Part shown: positions 38,971 to 48,369 of the stretch, one piece after another
Layout: the number at the start of each line of letters is the position of its first letter
How positions within the stretch are numbered: position 1 is the first letter of the stretch
Assembly: GCA_948896235.1 (NCBI GenBank)
Contig: CAQUUC010000004.1
Location: 1-64,000 of the forward strand
Reading direction: 5' to 3'
DNA length: 64,000 nucleotides
Source of the DNA: an uncultured Clostridia bacterium
Lineage (GTDB): Bacteria; Bacillota; Clostridia; TANB77; CAG-508
The notes under the pieces: generated by a model
What the model was told of the DNA's origin: nothing
Database searches by the model: none
What the model saw: the letters and a program-made list of their open reading frames with translations, nothing else
Position numbers and translations under genes: made by a program

Positions 38971-40534
38971 ATGTTAGAACAAATATTAGTAATATGCTTA
39001 TTTTTTATTTTATTTATATATTTGAATAAAAAAATGAGAAATAGTTTTCATATATTACAATTAGAACATTATCAATTAGAATCATATAATAAATGGATAA
39101 AAAATCACATTAATATAGTATTTTCAATAAAAGAAATATTATTATTTACAATAATAATATCAATAAGTTTTATTAATCTAAAAGTAGCAACAGCATTAGG
39201 AATATTATTGATTATGATTTTATATATAATCTTTCCAAAACAAAAAGAAAAAAAACCACTTGTTATAACAAACAGAATAAAGAGAATGTATATAACAAAT
39301 ACCATAATCTTTTCATTAATTGCAATATTAACAACTATTTTTGATTTTAAGATAGGAATTATAGTAACAATAATATATACTTGTTTAGCATACATAATAG
39401 TAGAATTGATAAATATCATAAATCAACCCATAGAAAAATCAATTCAAAACAGATTTTATAATAGTGCAAAAAGAAGATTAAAACAAAATGAAAATTTAAA
39501 AGTAATAGGAATTACTGGAAGTTATGGAAAGACTAGTACTAAATACATTGTTTCAACTATATTAGAACAAAAATATAATGTATTAATGACGCCAGAAAGC
39601 TATAATACAACAATGGGAGTAGTAAGAACAATAAATGAGCATATGAAACCAGAACATCAAATATTTGTATGTGAAATGGGAGCAAGACATATAGGAGATA
39701 TTAAAGAAATATGTGACTTGGTAGAACCAAATTATGCAATATTAACATCAATTGGTCCACAACACCTAGACACATTTAAAACATTAGAAAATGTAAAGAA
39801 AACAAAAATGGAATTAGTAGATGCAATAAAAGAAGATGGAATTGCATTTGTAAATGAAGAAGATGAAAACATTAAAACCATATCAATTACAAAGAAAAAT
39901 ATTAAATACGGACTAACAAAAGAAAAATGTGAATATTATGCAGATAATATACAAATCACAGAAAAAGGTTCAAATTTTAATATTCATACCAAAGATGGAA
40001 TAATATCGGTAAAAACAAAATTATTAGGAAGTAATAACATTATAAATATTGTGGCAGCAGTATCAATTGCAAAAGAATTAGGACTAAGTGATGAGGAAAT
40101 TAAATTAGGAATTAGAATGTTAAAGCCAGTTCCTCATAGATTAGAATTAATTCGGGGGAGGCAATGGGAGTATTGTTATTGACGATGCGTTTAATTCTAA
40201 TGTTAAAGGTGCAGCTGCAGCACTAGAAGTATTAAAGAGCTTTAAGGAAAGAAAGAAAATATTAGTGACACCTGGAATGGTAGAATTAGGAGATAAACAA
40301 TACGAATATAATAAAAATTTTGGAAAACAAGCCTCAGAAAGTGCAGACTATATTATATTAGTAGGTAAAAAACAAGCAATACCAATAGAAGCGGGATTAC
40401 AAGAAAGCAATTATCCAAAGGAACAAATATATATAGCCAATAATTTAGAAGAAGCTATTAAGCAAATGAATAAAGTAATCACAAAAGATAGTGTTGTACT
40501 ATTAGAAAACGATTTGCCAGATAATTATTTATAG
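38971..40534 (+). CDS. murF: MurF-type ligase with N-terminal membrane domain, one CGGG frame break
   Basis: Four to five hydrophobic helices in the first ~150 residues precede a Mur ligase core: ATP loop GITGSYGKTSTKYIVS, EMGARHIGDIKEI, then LKPVPHRLELI. CGGG at 40153-40156 supplies one residue and the frame continues GGNGSIVIDDAFNSN, the expected MurF signature. Reconstructed ~520 residues. MurF adds D-Ala-D-Ala to the UDP-MurNAc tripeptide, and ddl is the next gene, 13 bases on. The membrane extension is found in some clostridial homologues. Confidence 0.88.
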
Positions 40535-40547
40535 GAGGATGATAATA

Positions 40548-41732
40548 ATGAAAACAAAATTAGGTCTTATATTTGGAGGAAGAAGTGTAGAACACGAGGT
40601 TTCTATTATAACGGCAATAGAAACAATGAATCATATGAACAAAGATAAATATGAAATCATACCAATTTATATTAGTAAGCAAGGGCTACTATATACAGGG
40701 GATATTCTATTTGATTTAGAAGCTTATAAAGATATGGAAGAACTTATGAAGAAGGTAACTCAAATAACAATAGTAAATGATGGAGAAAAGGTAAATTTAG
40801 TTCGTTACCCAATAAAGAAATTTGGAGAAAATGTAATTAATACAATAGATGTTGCCTTCCCTGTTATGCATGGTACAAATGGAGAAGATGGAACAATACA
40901 AGGTTATTTAGAATTAATCAATGTGCCATATATTGGATGTGATATTTTATCTTCAAGTATTGGAATGGATAAAATAATAATGAGAAAAGTACTAAAAGAA
41001 TCAGGATTACCAGTATTAGACTATGTAACGTTCTATTCTATGGATTATATGAAAGATGAGGAAAAATATTTAAAAGAAATAAACCAAAAATTAAAATTCC
41101 CAGTCATAGTAAAAGCTGGAAATCTAGGATCAAGTGTTGGAATAAAAAAAGCAAAAGACTCAAAAGAGCTAGAAGAAGCAATTGAATTTTCAATGAAATT
41201 TTCGGATAGAATTATCATAGAAAATGCAGTAGTAAATTTAAAAGAAATAAATTGTTCAGTAATGGGAGATATGGTAGATGCGGAACCTTCAGAATGTGAA
41301 GAACCTGTTTCAACAGATGAAATATTAAGTTATACAGATAAATATTTAGGAGGGTCTAAAACAGAAGGAATGGCAGCATCAGATAAAAAACTTCCAGCTG
41401 ATATTTCAGATGAAATAAGAGACAAAATAAGAAAACTTGCTGTAGAAACTTTTAAAGTTTTAGGTTGCAGTGGAGTATCAAGAGTTGACTTTTTACTAGA
41501 TAAAGATACAGATGAAATATATATTAATGAAATTAATACAATACCAGGAGCATTATCTTATTACCTATGGGAAGCAACCAATAAAACATTTGAACAAGAA
41601 ATAGATGAATTGGTAGAACTAGCATATAAAAGACAAAGACAAAGAGAAAAAAGAGTGTACTCTTATGACCAAAATATTTTGGCTTTAGTATCTAATGGCA
41701 AATTTAAAGGAAGTAAAGGAATGAAAAAATAA
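40548..41732 (+). CDS. ddl: D-alanine--D-alanine ligase
   Basis: About 394 residues from ATG 40548, 9 bases past AGGAGG (ATG 40539 is too close). LGLIFGGRSVEHEVSIITA, VMHGTNGEDGTIQGYLE, AGNLGSSVGIKKA and the C-terminal NEINTIPGALSYYLWE are classic ATP-grasp Ddl motifs. A C-terminal tail of ~30 residues (RQRQREKRVYSYDQNI) exceeds the family norm. Supplies the dipeptide for MurF. Confidence 0.95.
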   Translation: MKTKLGLIFGGRSVEHEVSIITAIETMNHMNKDKYEIIPIYISKQGLLYTGDILFDLEAYKDMEELMKKVTQITIVNDGEKVNLVRYPIKKFGENVINTIDVAFPVMHGTNGEDGTIQGYLELINVPYIGCDILSSSIGMDKIIMRKVLKESGLPVLDYVTFYSMDYMKDEEKYLKEINQKLKFPVIVKAGNLGSSVGIKKAKDSKELEEAIEFSMKFSDRIIIENAVVNLKEINCSVMGDMVDAEPSECEEPVSTDEILSYTDKYLGGSKTEGMAASDKKLPADISDEIRDKIRKLAVETFKVLGCSGVSRVDFLLDKDTDEIYINEINTIPGALSYYLWEATNKTFEQEIDELVELAYKRQRQREKRVYSYDQNILALVSNGKFKGSKGMKK

Positions 41733-41760
41733 AGGAAGACGTATAGTCTTCCTATTTATT
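41733..41760 (+). terminator. intrinsic terminator after ddl
   Basis: AGGAAGAC, loop GTATA, GTCTTCCT, ATTTATT. Confidence 0.75.
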
Positions 41761-41777
41761 AAAATAAGGAGAGCAAA

Positions 41778-42173
41778 ATGCAAGTAAATGTAGAAATAAC
41801 TTCTAGTCAAATTTTTAAGGACCACGAAGCAGGAGAATCACATAAATGCTTAGGAGAAATAACCTATCATAATAATGGTACAGTTCTAGAATTTACAGAA
41901 AAATATGAAGAGCAAGAATTAAAATTTAAGATGACCATATTAGAAGAAAAAATTATTACTAAAAGAAATGGACAAGATATGATATTTGATTTAAAAAATA
42001 AAAATAAATCTAAATTAGTTACTCCATATGGAGACATAAATTTAGAAGTAACCACTAAGAAAATTCAAATATCGAAGCAGGCGAGTCAAATAAAACAAAT
42101 ATATTTAGAATATGAAATAGAATTAGAAAATGGTGAAAGATACGATAATATTGTAAAAATAGGTATTAATTAA
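41778..42173 (+). CDS. DUF1934 (YwiB-like) beta-barrel protein
   Basis: 131 residues, strand-rich, soluble. TPYGDINLEVTTKKI and the closing YLEYEIELENGERYDNIVKI follow the lipocalin-like DUF1934/YwiB pattern. AAGGAGA precedes the ATG. Function unknown; often near cell-wall or arginyl-tRNA synthetase genes in Firmicutes. Confidence 0.75.
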   Translation: MQVNVEITSSQIFKDHEAGESHKCLGEITYHNNGTVLEFTEKYEEQELKFKMTILEEKIITKRNGQDMIFDLKNKNKSKLVTPYGDINLEVTTKKIQISKQASQIKQIYLEYEIELENGERYDNIVKIGIN

Positions 42174-42214
42174 ATAAAACAATGGTAAACTTTTTTAATT
42201 ATAAGGAGGTATAA

Positions 42215-42652
42215 TTGAAAAAAAAGAAAATTCTAATAATAAGTATTTCTTTAATCAGTATGTATATGATAATTTTAACAATTGTGTTATTAAGTAAGAT
42301 TAATACATATACTGCTACAATTACTGAAATTTATAATAATGAAATTTTTGTTCAAGATGATTCTAGACTTATCCCATATGATTTATGCGATCATACAAAA
42401 CCAGAAAGTTATGGTCATATAGTTAATGAGAATAATATGGTTTATGTTACAACTAAGGAATCAATATATTTAAAAGATGTATTAATTTTAAATACTAAAT
42501 GGAAAAAAATTAATAAAAGTGATTTAAATATTGGAGATAGCATATATATTGTTACTTTAGATATTGGACATACAGATGTTGCATCTATTCCTCCAACTTT
42601 ATTTAACGTTAAATTAATAAAAGTATTAGAAAAAGGAAAATTTAATAATTAA
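42215..42652 (+). CDS. hypothetical membrane-anchored protein
   Basis: 145 residues from TTG 42215 (AAGGAGGT at 8 bases). N-terminal helix IILIISISLISMYMIILTIVLL anchors an outer domain with strand repeats (TYTATITEIYNNEIFVQDD and DLNIGDSIYIVTL), perhaps an OB-like or beta-sandwich fold. Not recognised. The gap to 42842 holds the next promoter. Confidence 0.6.
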   Translation: MKKKKILIISISLISMYMIILTIVLLSKINTYTATITEIYNNEIFVQDDSRLIPYDLCDHTKPESYGHIVNENNMVYVTTKESIYLKDVLILNTKWKKINKSDLNIGDSIYIVTLDIGHTDVASIPPTLFNVKLIKVLEKGKFNN

Positions 42653-42782
42653 TTTTATATTAAAAAAATAAATAAAAAGTTTTTAAAATAGCATATTAGG
42701 TATTTCGATGTTAGTATTCTCAATTAAAAGTGACATATGTTTGACAAACCTAGAATTCTTTTTTGATTTTTTACATAAATTC

Positions 42783-42811
42783 TTGAAATAAAGCTATAAT
42801 CTTGGTATAAT
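42783..42811 (+). promoter_or_regulatory. promoter of the DnaJ-like gene
   Basis: TTGAAA 42783-42788, 17 bp, TATAAT 42806-42811. Confidence 0.75.
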
Positions 42812-42841
42812 AAATGCACCATGAATATGGGAGGATGTTAA

Positions 42842-43744
42842 ATGATTTTTAAAGACTACTATAAGATATTAGGATTAGATAATAATAAAGTAACAATGGA
42901 AGATATAAAACAAGCATATCGTGAGCAGGCAAAAAAATATCATCCAGATGTAAACGTAGGAAACGTAGCCTCTGAAGAGAGGTTTAAAGATATAAATGAA
43001 GCATATCAAGTATTATCAAATGGAACCACAAAGAGAAAATATGATAGAATGTGGAATACGCATATAGGAAATAGAAGAAAAAAGCAACAATATCAAGAGA
43101 GCAAACGTGGAAGAGATGCGGTATTTAGCGATTTCTTTAATATGTTTTTTGGAAATATAAAAGAAGAGCAACAAGAAGAAAAGAAAGATAAGAAAAAACC
43201 ACAAATAAAAGGTGAAAACATAGAAACAGAAGTACCAATTTCTATTATGGAAGCCTTCTATGGAATGAATAAAAAAGTATCGTTAAGAACTGTAGATGCA
43301 AAAATGAAAACCTTTGATATTAAAGTACCAGCAGGAATTAGAAATGGTGAAAAAATTAGATTAATAGGGCAAGGAAAAACAGGACAAAATGGTGGAAAAA
43401 ATGGAGATTTATTTATAAAAATTAAAATTGAAAAAGACAATAAATTTGAATTAATAGGATATGATTTATATACAACTTTAAGTTTAACACCATGGGAAGC
43501 GGCATTAGGAACAAGAGTAAATCTTGAAGGAATAGATGATACAGTTTCAGTATATGTACCAGCAGGAATAGAAAGTGGAGAAAAATTACGTATAGTAGGA
43601 AAAGGGTATAAAGATGGAAAAGGTGGAAGAGGAGACCTTACTGCAATAGTAAAAATAGTAGTACCTAAAAAATTAACACAAGAAGAAAAAGACTTATATG
43701 AAAAATTGAAAGAAATATCAAATTTTAATCCAAGAGCAAACTAG
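42842..43744 (+). CDS. DnaJ-class co-chaperone without zinc finger (CbpA-like)
   Basis: 300 residues. J domain with HPD in KKYHPDVNVG, a Lys/Glu linker (residues ~80-115), then the DnaJ C-terminal substrate-binding domain (KVPAGIRNGEKIRLIGQGK, YVPAGIESGEKLRIVGKG). No CxxCxGxG zinc repeats, so it is of the CbpA/type II kind. Single-gene unit. Confidence 0.9.
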   Translation: MIFKDYYKILGLDNNKVTMEDIKQAYREQAKKYHPDVNVGNVASEERFKDINEAYQVLSNGTTKRKYDRMWNTHIGNRRKKQQYQESKRGRDAVFSDFFNMFFGNIKEEQQEEKKDKKKPQIKGENIETEVPISIMEAFYGMNKKVSLRTVDAKMKTFDIKVPAGIRNGEKIRLIGQGKTGQNGGKNGDLFIKIKIEKDNKFELIGYDLYTTLSLTPWEAALGTRVNLEGIDDTVSVYVPAGIESGEKLRIVGKGYKDGKGGRGDLTAIVKIVVPKKLTQEEKDLYEKLKEISNFNPRAN

Positions 43745-43803
43745 TATATAATTTAATAGTGAACAATAAGGAATGTTAACATAAATAAAAACAGTAAAAA
43801 GCA

Positions 43804-43832
43804 TTGACATAATAAGGAAAAAGGTATATAAT
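43804..43832 (+). promoter_or_regulatory. promoter of the VirD4 operon
   Basis: TTGACA 43804-43809, 17 bp, TATAAT 43827-43832. Confidence 0.8.
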
Positions 43833-43898
43833 TGTGTATAGTGGTAAAAAAAGAACAACTATACATATGATAAAAAATAGATTGGGGTGTAATAATAT

Positions 43899-44423
43899 AT
43901 GGAAACTTGGGAGGGAAAGCATTTTAGCATAACTGATCCAAAAGATGTAAACACAGTAATTTATCAAATAAACAAAACAGAAAAAGAATTTTTAAGAGAT
44001 TCACCTAAATATACAGTTCAAAGGTTAGACTATACAGAGGAACTAAGAGGAGAGTTTAAACAAAAAACTTTTTTTGTTGATAATCCAGCCGAAGATTATG
44101 ATCAATTGGTTATACTTTCATTTGGTAAAGAAAAGGTAGTAGTCAATATGGCATTGTTAGAAGGAACTAAAATAACAATATCTAAAAAACCTATGCCACT
44201 TAAATTTGATACTATATATTCTGAAAATGAATCAGTTTACAAAGAATTTAGTTATACACCAAACCTACAAAGACCAATATCAATTATAGACCCAGAAACC
44301 ACAGAAGAAGTAAAGCCAATAGTATATATTGACAAAGAAACCAATGAAGTAAAAGGAAAATGTAAATTGAAGGCAAATAAGCCATATTTTGCATTTGAAA
44401 TTAGGGATAAAAAGGAAAATTAG
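43899..44423 (+). CDS. hypothetical protein, first gene of the VirD4 operon
   Basis: 174 residues, no membrane helix or signal. Mostly beta in appearance (QKTFFVDNPAEDYDQLVILSFGKEKVVVN, ISIIDPETTEEVKPIVYID). No family recognised. It precedes the 44443 gene by 19 bases and the VirD4-type ATPase, so the three probably work together. Confidence 0.65.
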   Translation: METWEGKHFSITDPKDVNTVIYQINKTEKEFLRDSPKYTVQRLDYTEELRGEFKQKTFFVDNPAEDYDQLVILSFGKEKVVVNMALLEGTKITISKKPMPLKFDTIYSENESVYKEFSYTPNLQRPISIIDPETTEEVKPIVYIDKETNEVKGKCKLKANKPYFAFEIRDKKEN

Positions 44424-44442
44424 AAAAAGGGAGAGGTAATAA

Positions 44443-44817
44443 ATGAAAACTACAAAGATAGAAGAAAATGTAGGTCCAGCATCAATTATTATTGTCAATG
44501 GAGAAAAAGATATACAAGTTGCATGTGGAACAATTATAGGAGGAAAAGACATATTAGAAAATCCTCTTGGATTTCCAACAAAAGCACAAGTACATACTTG
44601 TGAATATGATGGAAAAAAAGGAATATCAAGAAGAAGATATGATGGAAAGATAGAAAGTGCAAATTTTGAAATAATGACTGAAGTAAGAAATAAAAGAGAA
44701 GAACAAGGAAGAGCAATAAATGAAGTACCAAAAATGCCAGAGATAACTGGAGATTTTGAAGGCGAAATAAGTGAAAATGGTGAAATAGTAAGAGAAACAG
44801 CTGGTAGCGAAAGATAA
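44443..44817 (+). CDS. hypothetical protein, second gene of the VirD4 operon
   Basis: 124 residues. N-terminal half has strand-forming segments (ASIIIVNGEKDIQVACGTIIGG, KAQVHTCEYDGKKGISRRRYDG); the end is acidic and disordered (EITGDFEGEISENGEIVRET). Preceded by GGGAGAGG. Not recognised. Confidence 0.65.
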   Translation: MKTTKIEENVGPASIIIVNGEKDIQVACGTIIGGKDILENPLGFPTKAQVHTCEYDGKKGISRRRYDGKIESANFEIMTEVRNKREEQGRAINEVPKMPEITGDFEGEISENGEIVRETAGSER

Positions 44818-44846
44818 ACTTACACAAAAGATAGAGGTGAATTTCT

Positions 44847-46848
44847 ATGGGATATAAAATAGAAGGAACTATGAGAAGAAATAAAAAGAATTTTATAATA
44901 TTTGCAATACTATGGGTAATTTTATCCATAGTATTTGTCATGCCAATAGCATATAGCATTACAAATGCTTCGGTTAGTGGCGAATTTGATATCGCAAAAT
45001 TCTTTAATGGAATATATGAAGGAATTACAAATTTAGGAACAGTTATAGGAAAAACATTTACTCCTGATTATATGGAGACATTTTTCTCTACATTACTAAA
45101 ATTTAGTGTTTTATATGCAATATTCGTATTAATAGGATTAATAAAAACAGCTCCCAAAAATGAATATTCAGATATAGAACATGGATCAAGTGATTGGTCA
45201 AAAAATGGAGAACAATACAGAATTTTAAGTAATAAAAAAGGAATAATTTTAGCAAAAGACAATTATTTGCCAGTAGACAAACGAGGAAACGTAAACGTAT
45301 TAGTAGTTGGACGGATCAGGTTCTGGTAAATCTGCATCATATTCGATACCAAATGCATATCAAATGCTTGGTTCATACGTATTTACAGATCCAAAAGGAG
45401 AATTATACGATAAAACAGCAGGATACTTAAAACAACATGGATATGATATAAAAGTACTAAATTTGGTACGTCCTAGCAATAGTGATGGATATAACCCATT
45501 AATGCATATATCAAGTGAACTAGATGTAGACGTTATAGCAAACACAGTAGTAAAAGGACAAAAAACAGAGTCAGGTCAAGATCCATATTGGGATGATATG
45601 GCAGAAATGCTATTAAAGGCTCTAATTTATTACTTAATTGCAACAAGACCACCAGAAGAACAAAACTTAGCTAGCTGTGCAGAATTAGTTAGAGCGGCAA
45701 ACAAAAATGGTGGAAGTAACTTGCTTACTGAATTAATGAATCAATTGCCATATGACCATCCAGCCAGAATGAACTATAAATCAATTGAAATTGCTCCAGA
45801 AAAAACATATGGTTCAATACTATCTAGCTTACAATCAAAACTAGGAAAATTTGATTCAAAAGAAATAGCAGAACTAACATCAACAAATACAATAGATTTT
45901 GAACAAATAGGAAGTAAAAAAACAGCGGTATATGTTATATCATCAGATACACATACAGCATATGATTTCTTACTTACAATATTCTTCTCACAAATGATAC
46001 AACAATTATATGATTTTGCAGATAGAAATGGTGGAAAGCTACCAGAACCAACTTACTTTATATTAGATGAGTTTGCAAACATTGGTAAAGTACCAGACTT
46101 TGATAAAAAAATATCAACATCCAGAAGTAGGAAAATATCCTTTAGTGTTATATTACAAAACTTAGACCAATTAGAAGCGGTATATGAAAAATCATATGAA
46201 ACAATAATTGGTAACTGTGATACACACGTATTCTTAGGAAGTAACTCACAAAAAACAGTAGAATACTTCTCTAAAGCATTAGGAGAAAAAACAATAGAAA
46301 GAGAAAGTGTATCAGTAAACAAAGACAAGCATAATTGGAGACAGGGTGTAAATGTATCAGATCAAGTAATGGCAAGAGCACTTATGACACCAGATGAATT
46401 AAGAAGAATGGATAATGACCTTTGTATCATTTATGAAAAAGGAATAAAACCAATAAAAGCAGAGAAATTTTATTATTTCCAAACAGGAATGGCAAAAAAA
46501 TTAGATGCATATACAATGAGTCACAATGATGTAGAACAAGTAGATAGGGGAGAATGGAGAAAATATAATCCATATAACCCATATGTACCAGAAGAGGAAA
46601 AACAAAAGCAAGTAGATAATTTAAAGGTAGATTCATTAGATGATTTATTTGATGAACCAGAAGAAAAGCCACAAAATAGTAAAGAAACTAAATTAGATGA
46701 GATAAAAGTAGAACCAATAAATCAAGCTGAAGCACCAATATTACCTCAAGGCGATAAAACATTAGATGATGAATTAGATATGGATTTACAAAAAGAATTA
46801 GAAGCAAAATTTGATGAACTATTTGGACCACTAGATGATAATGATTAA
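44847..46848 (+). CDS. VirD4/TraG-type coupling ATPase, one CGGA frame break inside the Walker A motif
   Basis: Two N-terminal transmembrane helices, then the ATPase core: VLVVG[G]SGSGKSASYSIPN, where CGGA 45312-45315 supplies the second Gly of the P-loop; TDPKGELYDKTAGYL; Walker B-like YFILDEFANIGKVPDFDKKI; STSRSRKISFSVILQNLDQLE. About 667 residues with an acidic C-terminal tail. In conjugation VirD4 proteins feed substrates to a type IV channel. No relaxase, VirB4 or mating-pair genes are in this window, so it is either a remnant or part of another export system with the two small proteins before it. Confidence 0.88.
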
Positions 46849-46852
46849 ACCA

Positions 46853-46884
46853 AAACCCAGTAACTAATGTTACTGGGTTTTTGA
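46853..46884 (+). terminator. intrinsic terminator after the VirD4 operon
   Basis: AAACCCAGTAAC, TAAT, GTTACTGGGTTTTTG. Confidence 0.92.
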
Positions 46885-46924
46885 AATAATACACAGCCAA
46901 TAAAAACAAATGTTTTAAAACATA

Positions 46925-46953
46925 TTGACTTTTTAACATTTATTATATATAAT
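46925..46953 (+). promoter_or_regulatory. promoter of the 47025 peptide gene
   Basis: TTGACT 46925-46930, 17 bp, TATAAT 46948-46953. Confidence 0.7.
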
Positions 46954-47024
46954 TCGAATTGAAAATAAGGAAAAGCAGAATGTGATTACCATCTCACTAT
47001 ACATAAGAATAGGAGGTGGTGCGA

Positions 47025-47138
47025 ATGATAGAAAGAGCATTAATACAATTTGTAATATTACTTTTTATTGGTCTATGTGCTATGACTATTATAGCAGTTG
47101 CCTTAATTATAGCTTTAGTTGTAATTATTAGCAAATAA
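47025..47138 (+). CDS. 37-residue single-span membrane peptide (cassette-like)
   Basis: Starts MIERALIQFVILLFIG and continues as one unbroken hydrophobic helix, ending in VVIISK. AGGAGGTGG lies 7 bases before the ATG. Own promoter, and a GC-rich hairpin follows. No CGG. The design (tiny hydrophobic peptide, independent unit, flanking hairpin) recalls type I toxin peptides, but no antitoxin RNA is proven. Confidence 0.55.
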   Translation: MIERALIQFVILLFIGLCAMTIIAVALIIALVVIISK

Positions 47139-47141
47139 AAC

Positions 47142-47176
47142 GATACACATCTCTGCGCCATAGAGATGTGTATCAA
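47142..47176. terminator. perfect-arm hairpin behind the 47025 gene
   Basis: GATACACATCTCT, GCGCCAT loop, AGAGATGTGTATC. It is followed by A on the plus strand and by GTTTTATTT on the minus strand, so it may terminate transcription coming from the right rather than from the peptide gene. Confidence 0.6.
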
Positions 47177-47286
47177 AAAACATATCATAATGGTAACCAC
47201 GTTTTGTGGACCTTATTTTCTATAAATATTATATTATAGAAAATAATATTTGTCAATAAAAACTATTTGATAGAGGAGATAAAATC

Positions 47287-48355
47287 ATGAAATTTGTACA
47301 TATAGCAGATATGCACTTTGATGTACCATTTACAACACTTTCAAGAAATGATTTAGGAAATAAAAGAAGATTAGAACAAAGAAAAGTATTTAAGCAAATA
47401 ATAGATTACATAGCACAAAACGAGATAGATCACTTATTTATTGCAGGTGATTTATATGAACATGAATATGTAAAATCTAGTACAATTGAATATATAAATA
47501 ATATGTTTAAAGAAATACCAAATACTAGAATATACATAGTACCAGGAAATCATGATCCTAAGATAAAAGATTCATATTATAATAACTTTAACTGGAATTC
47601 AAATGTACATATTTTTGACGAAAAACTTCGGAAAAGTATTTGGTGCTGAAGCGGATATATATGGATTTGGGTTTGATAATTTCTACAAACAAAATTCTAA
47701 TATAAATGAAACAAAAATAGAAAATCCAAGTAAAATAAATATACTAATAACACATGGAACATTGGATGGAGAAAATAAAGAAGATATGCAATATAATCCT
47801 CTTTCAAAAAGAGAATTGAAAGCATTAGGATTTGATTATATAGCACTAGGTCACATACATAAACCATACTATAAGGAAGAACGAGATCAAAGAATAGTAT
47901 ACTCAGGATCTACTATAAGCTTAGGATTTGATGAGCTAGGTAGTCATGGAATGATTGTAGGAAATATAGAAAAAGACAAAAAACTGGAAATAGCGTTTGT
48001 GCCTATTGATAAAACTGAATTTGTAGAAACTATATTAGATATTACTGAAATTATATCTAAAGAAGAATTAATAGAAAAATTGAATGATGTAGGAATAGAA
48101 GAGAATAAATATTACAAAATTATTCTAACAGGAGCAAGAAATTTTGAAATAAACACATATGAAATACTAAGATTAATCGAAAATAAAAATATAATCAAAC
48201 TTAAAGATAACACTAAATTAAAAGTAAATCTTGAGGAATTAGCAAAAGAAAAAAGTTTAAAAGGAATATTTGTAAAAAATATGTTAGAAAAAATTACTAT
48301 AGATAATGAAGAAGAAATTATTAAAGCAATAGAAATAGGACTAGAAGCAATGTAA
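47287..48355 (+). CDS. SbcD/YhaO-type DNA repair exonuclease subunit, one CGGA frame break
   Basis: Calcineurin-like Mre11-family phosphoesterase: HIADMHFDVPF, FIAGDLYEHEYV, VPGNHDPKI, ITHGTLDGE, ALGHIHKPYY. CGGA 47629-47632 supplies one Gly in IFDEKL[G]KVFGAEADIYGFGF. Reconstructed ~355 residues. Partner of the SMC-like ATPase 15 bases downstream. The second half by itself lacks the first three metal motifs, so both halves are needed. Confidence 0.88.
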
Positions 48356-48369
48356 GAAAGGATTAATCT

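Noticed and set aside
43804..46884. Complete integrative conjugative element
   Set aside because: Only the coupling-type ATPase is present, with no relaxase, integrase, VirB4 or attachment-site repeats in the window.
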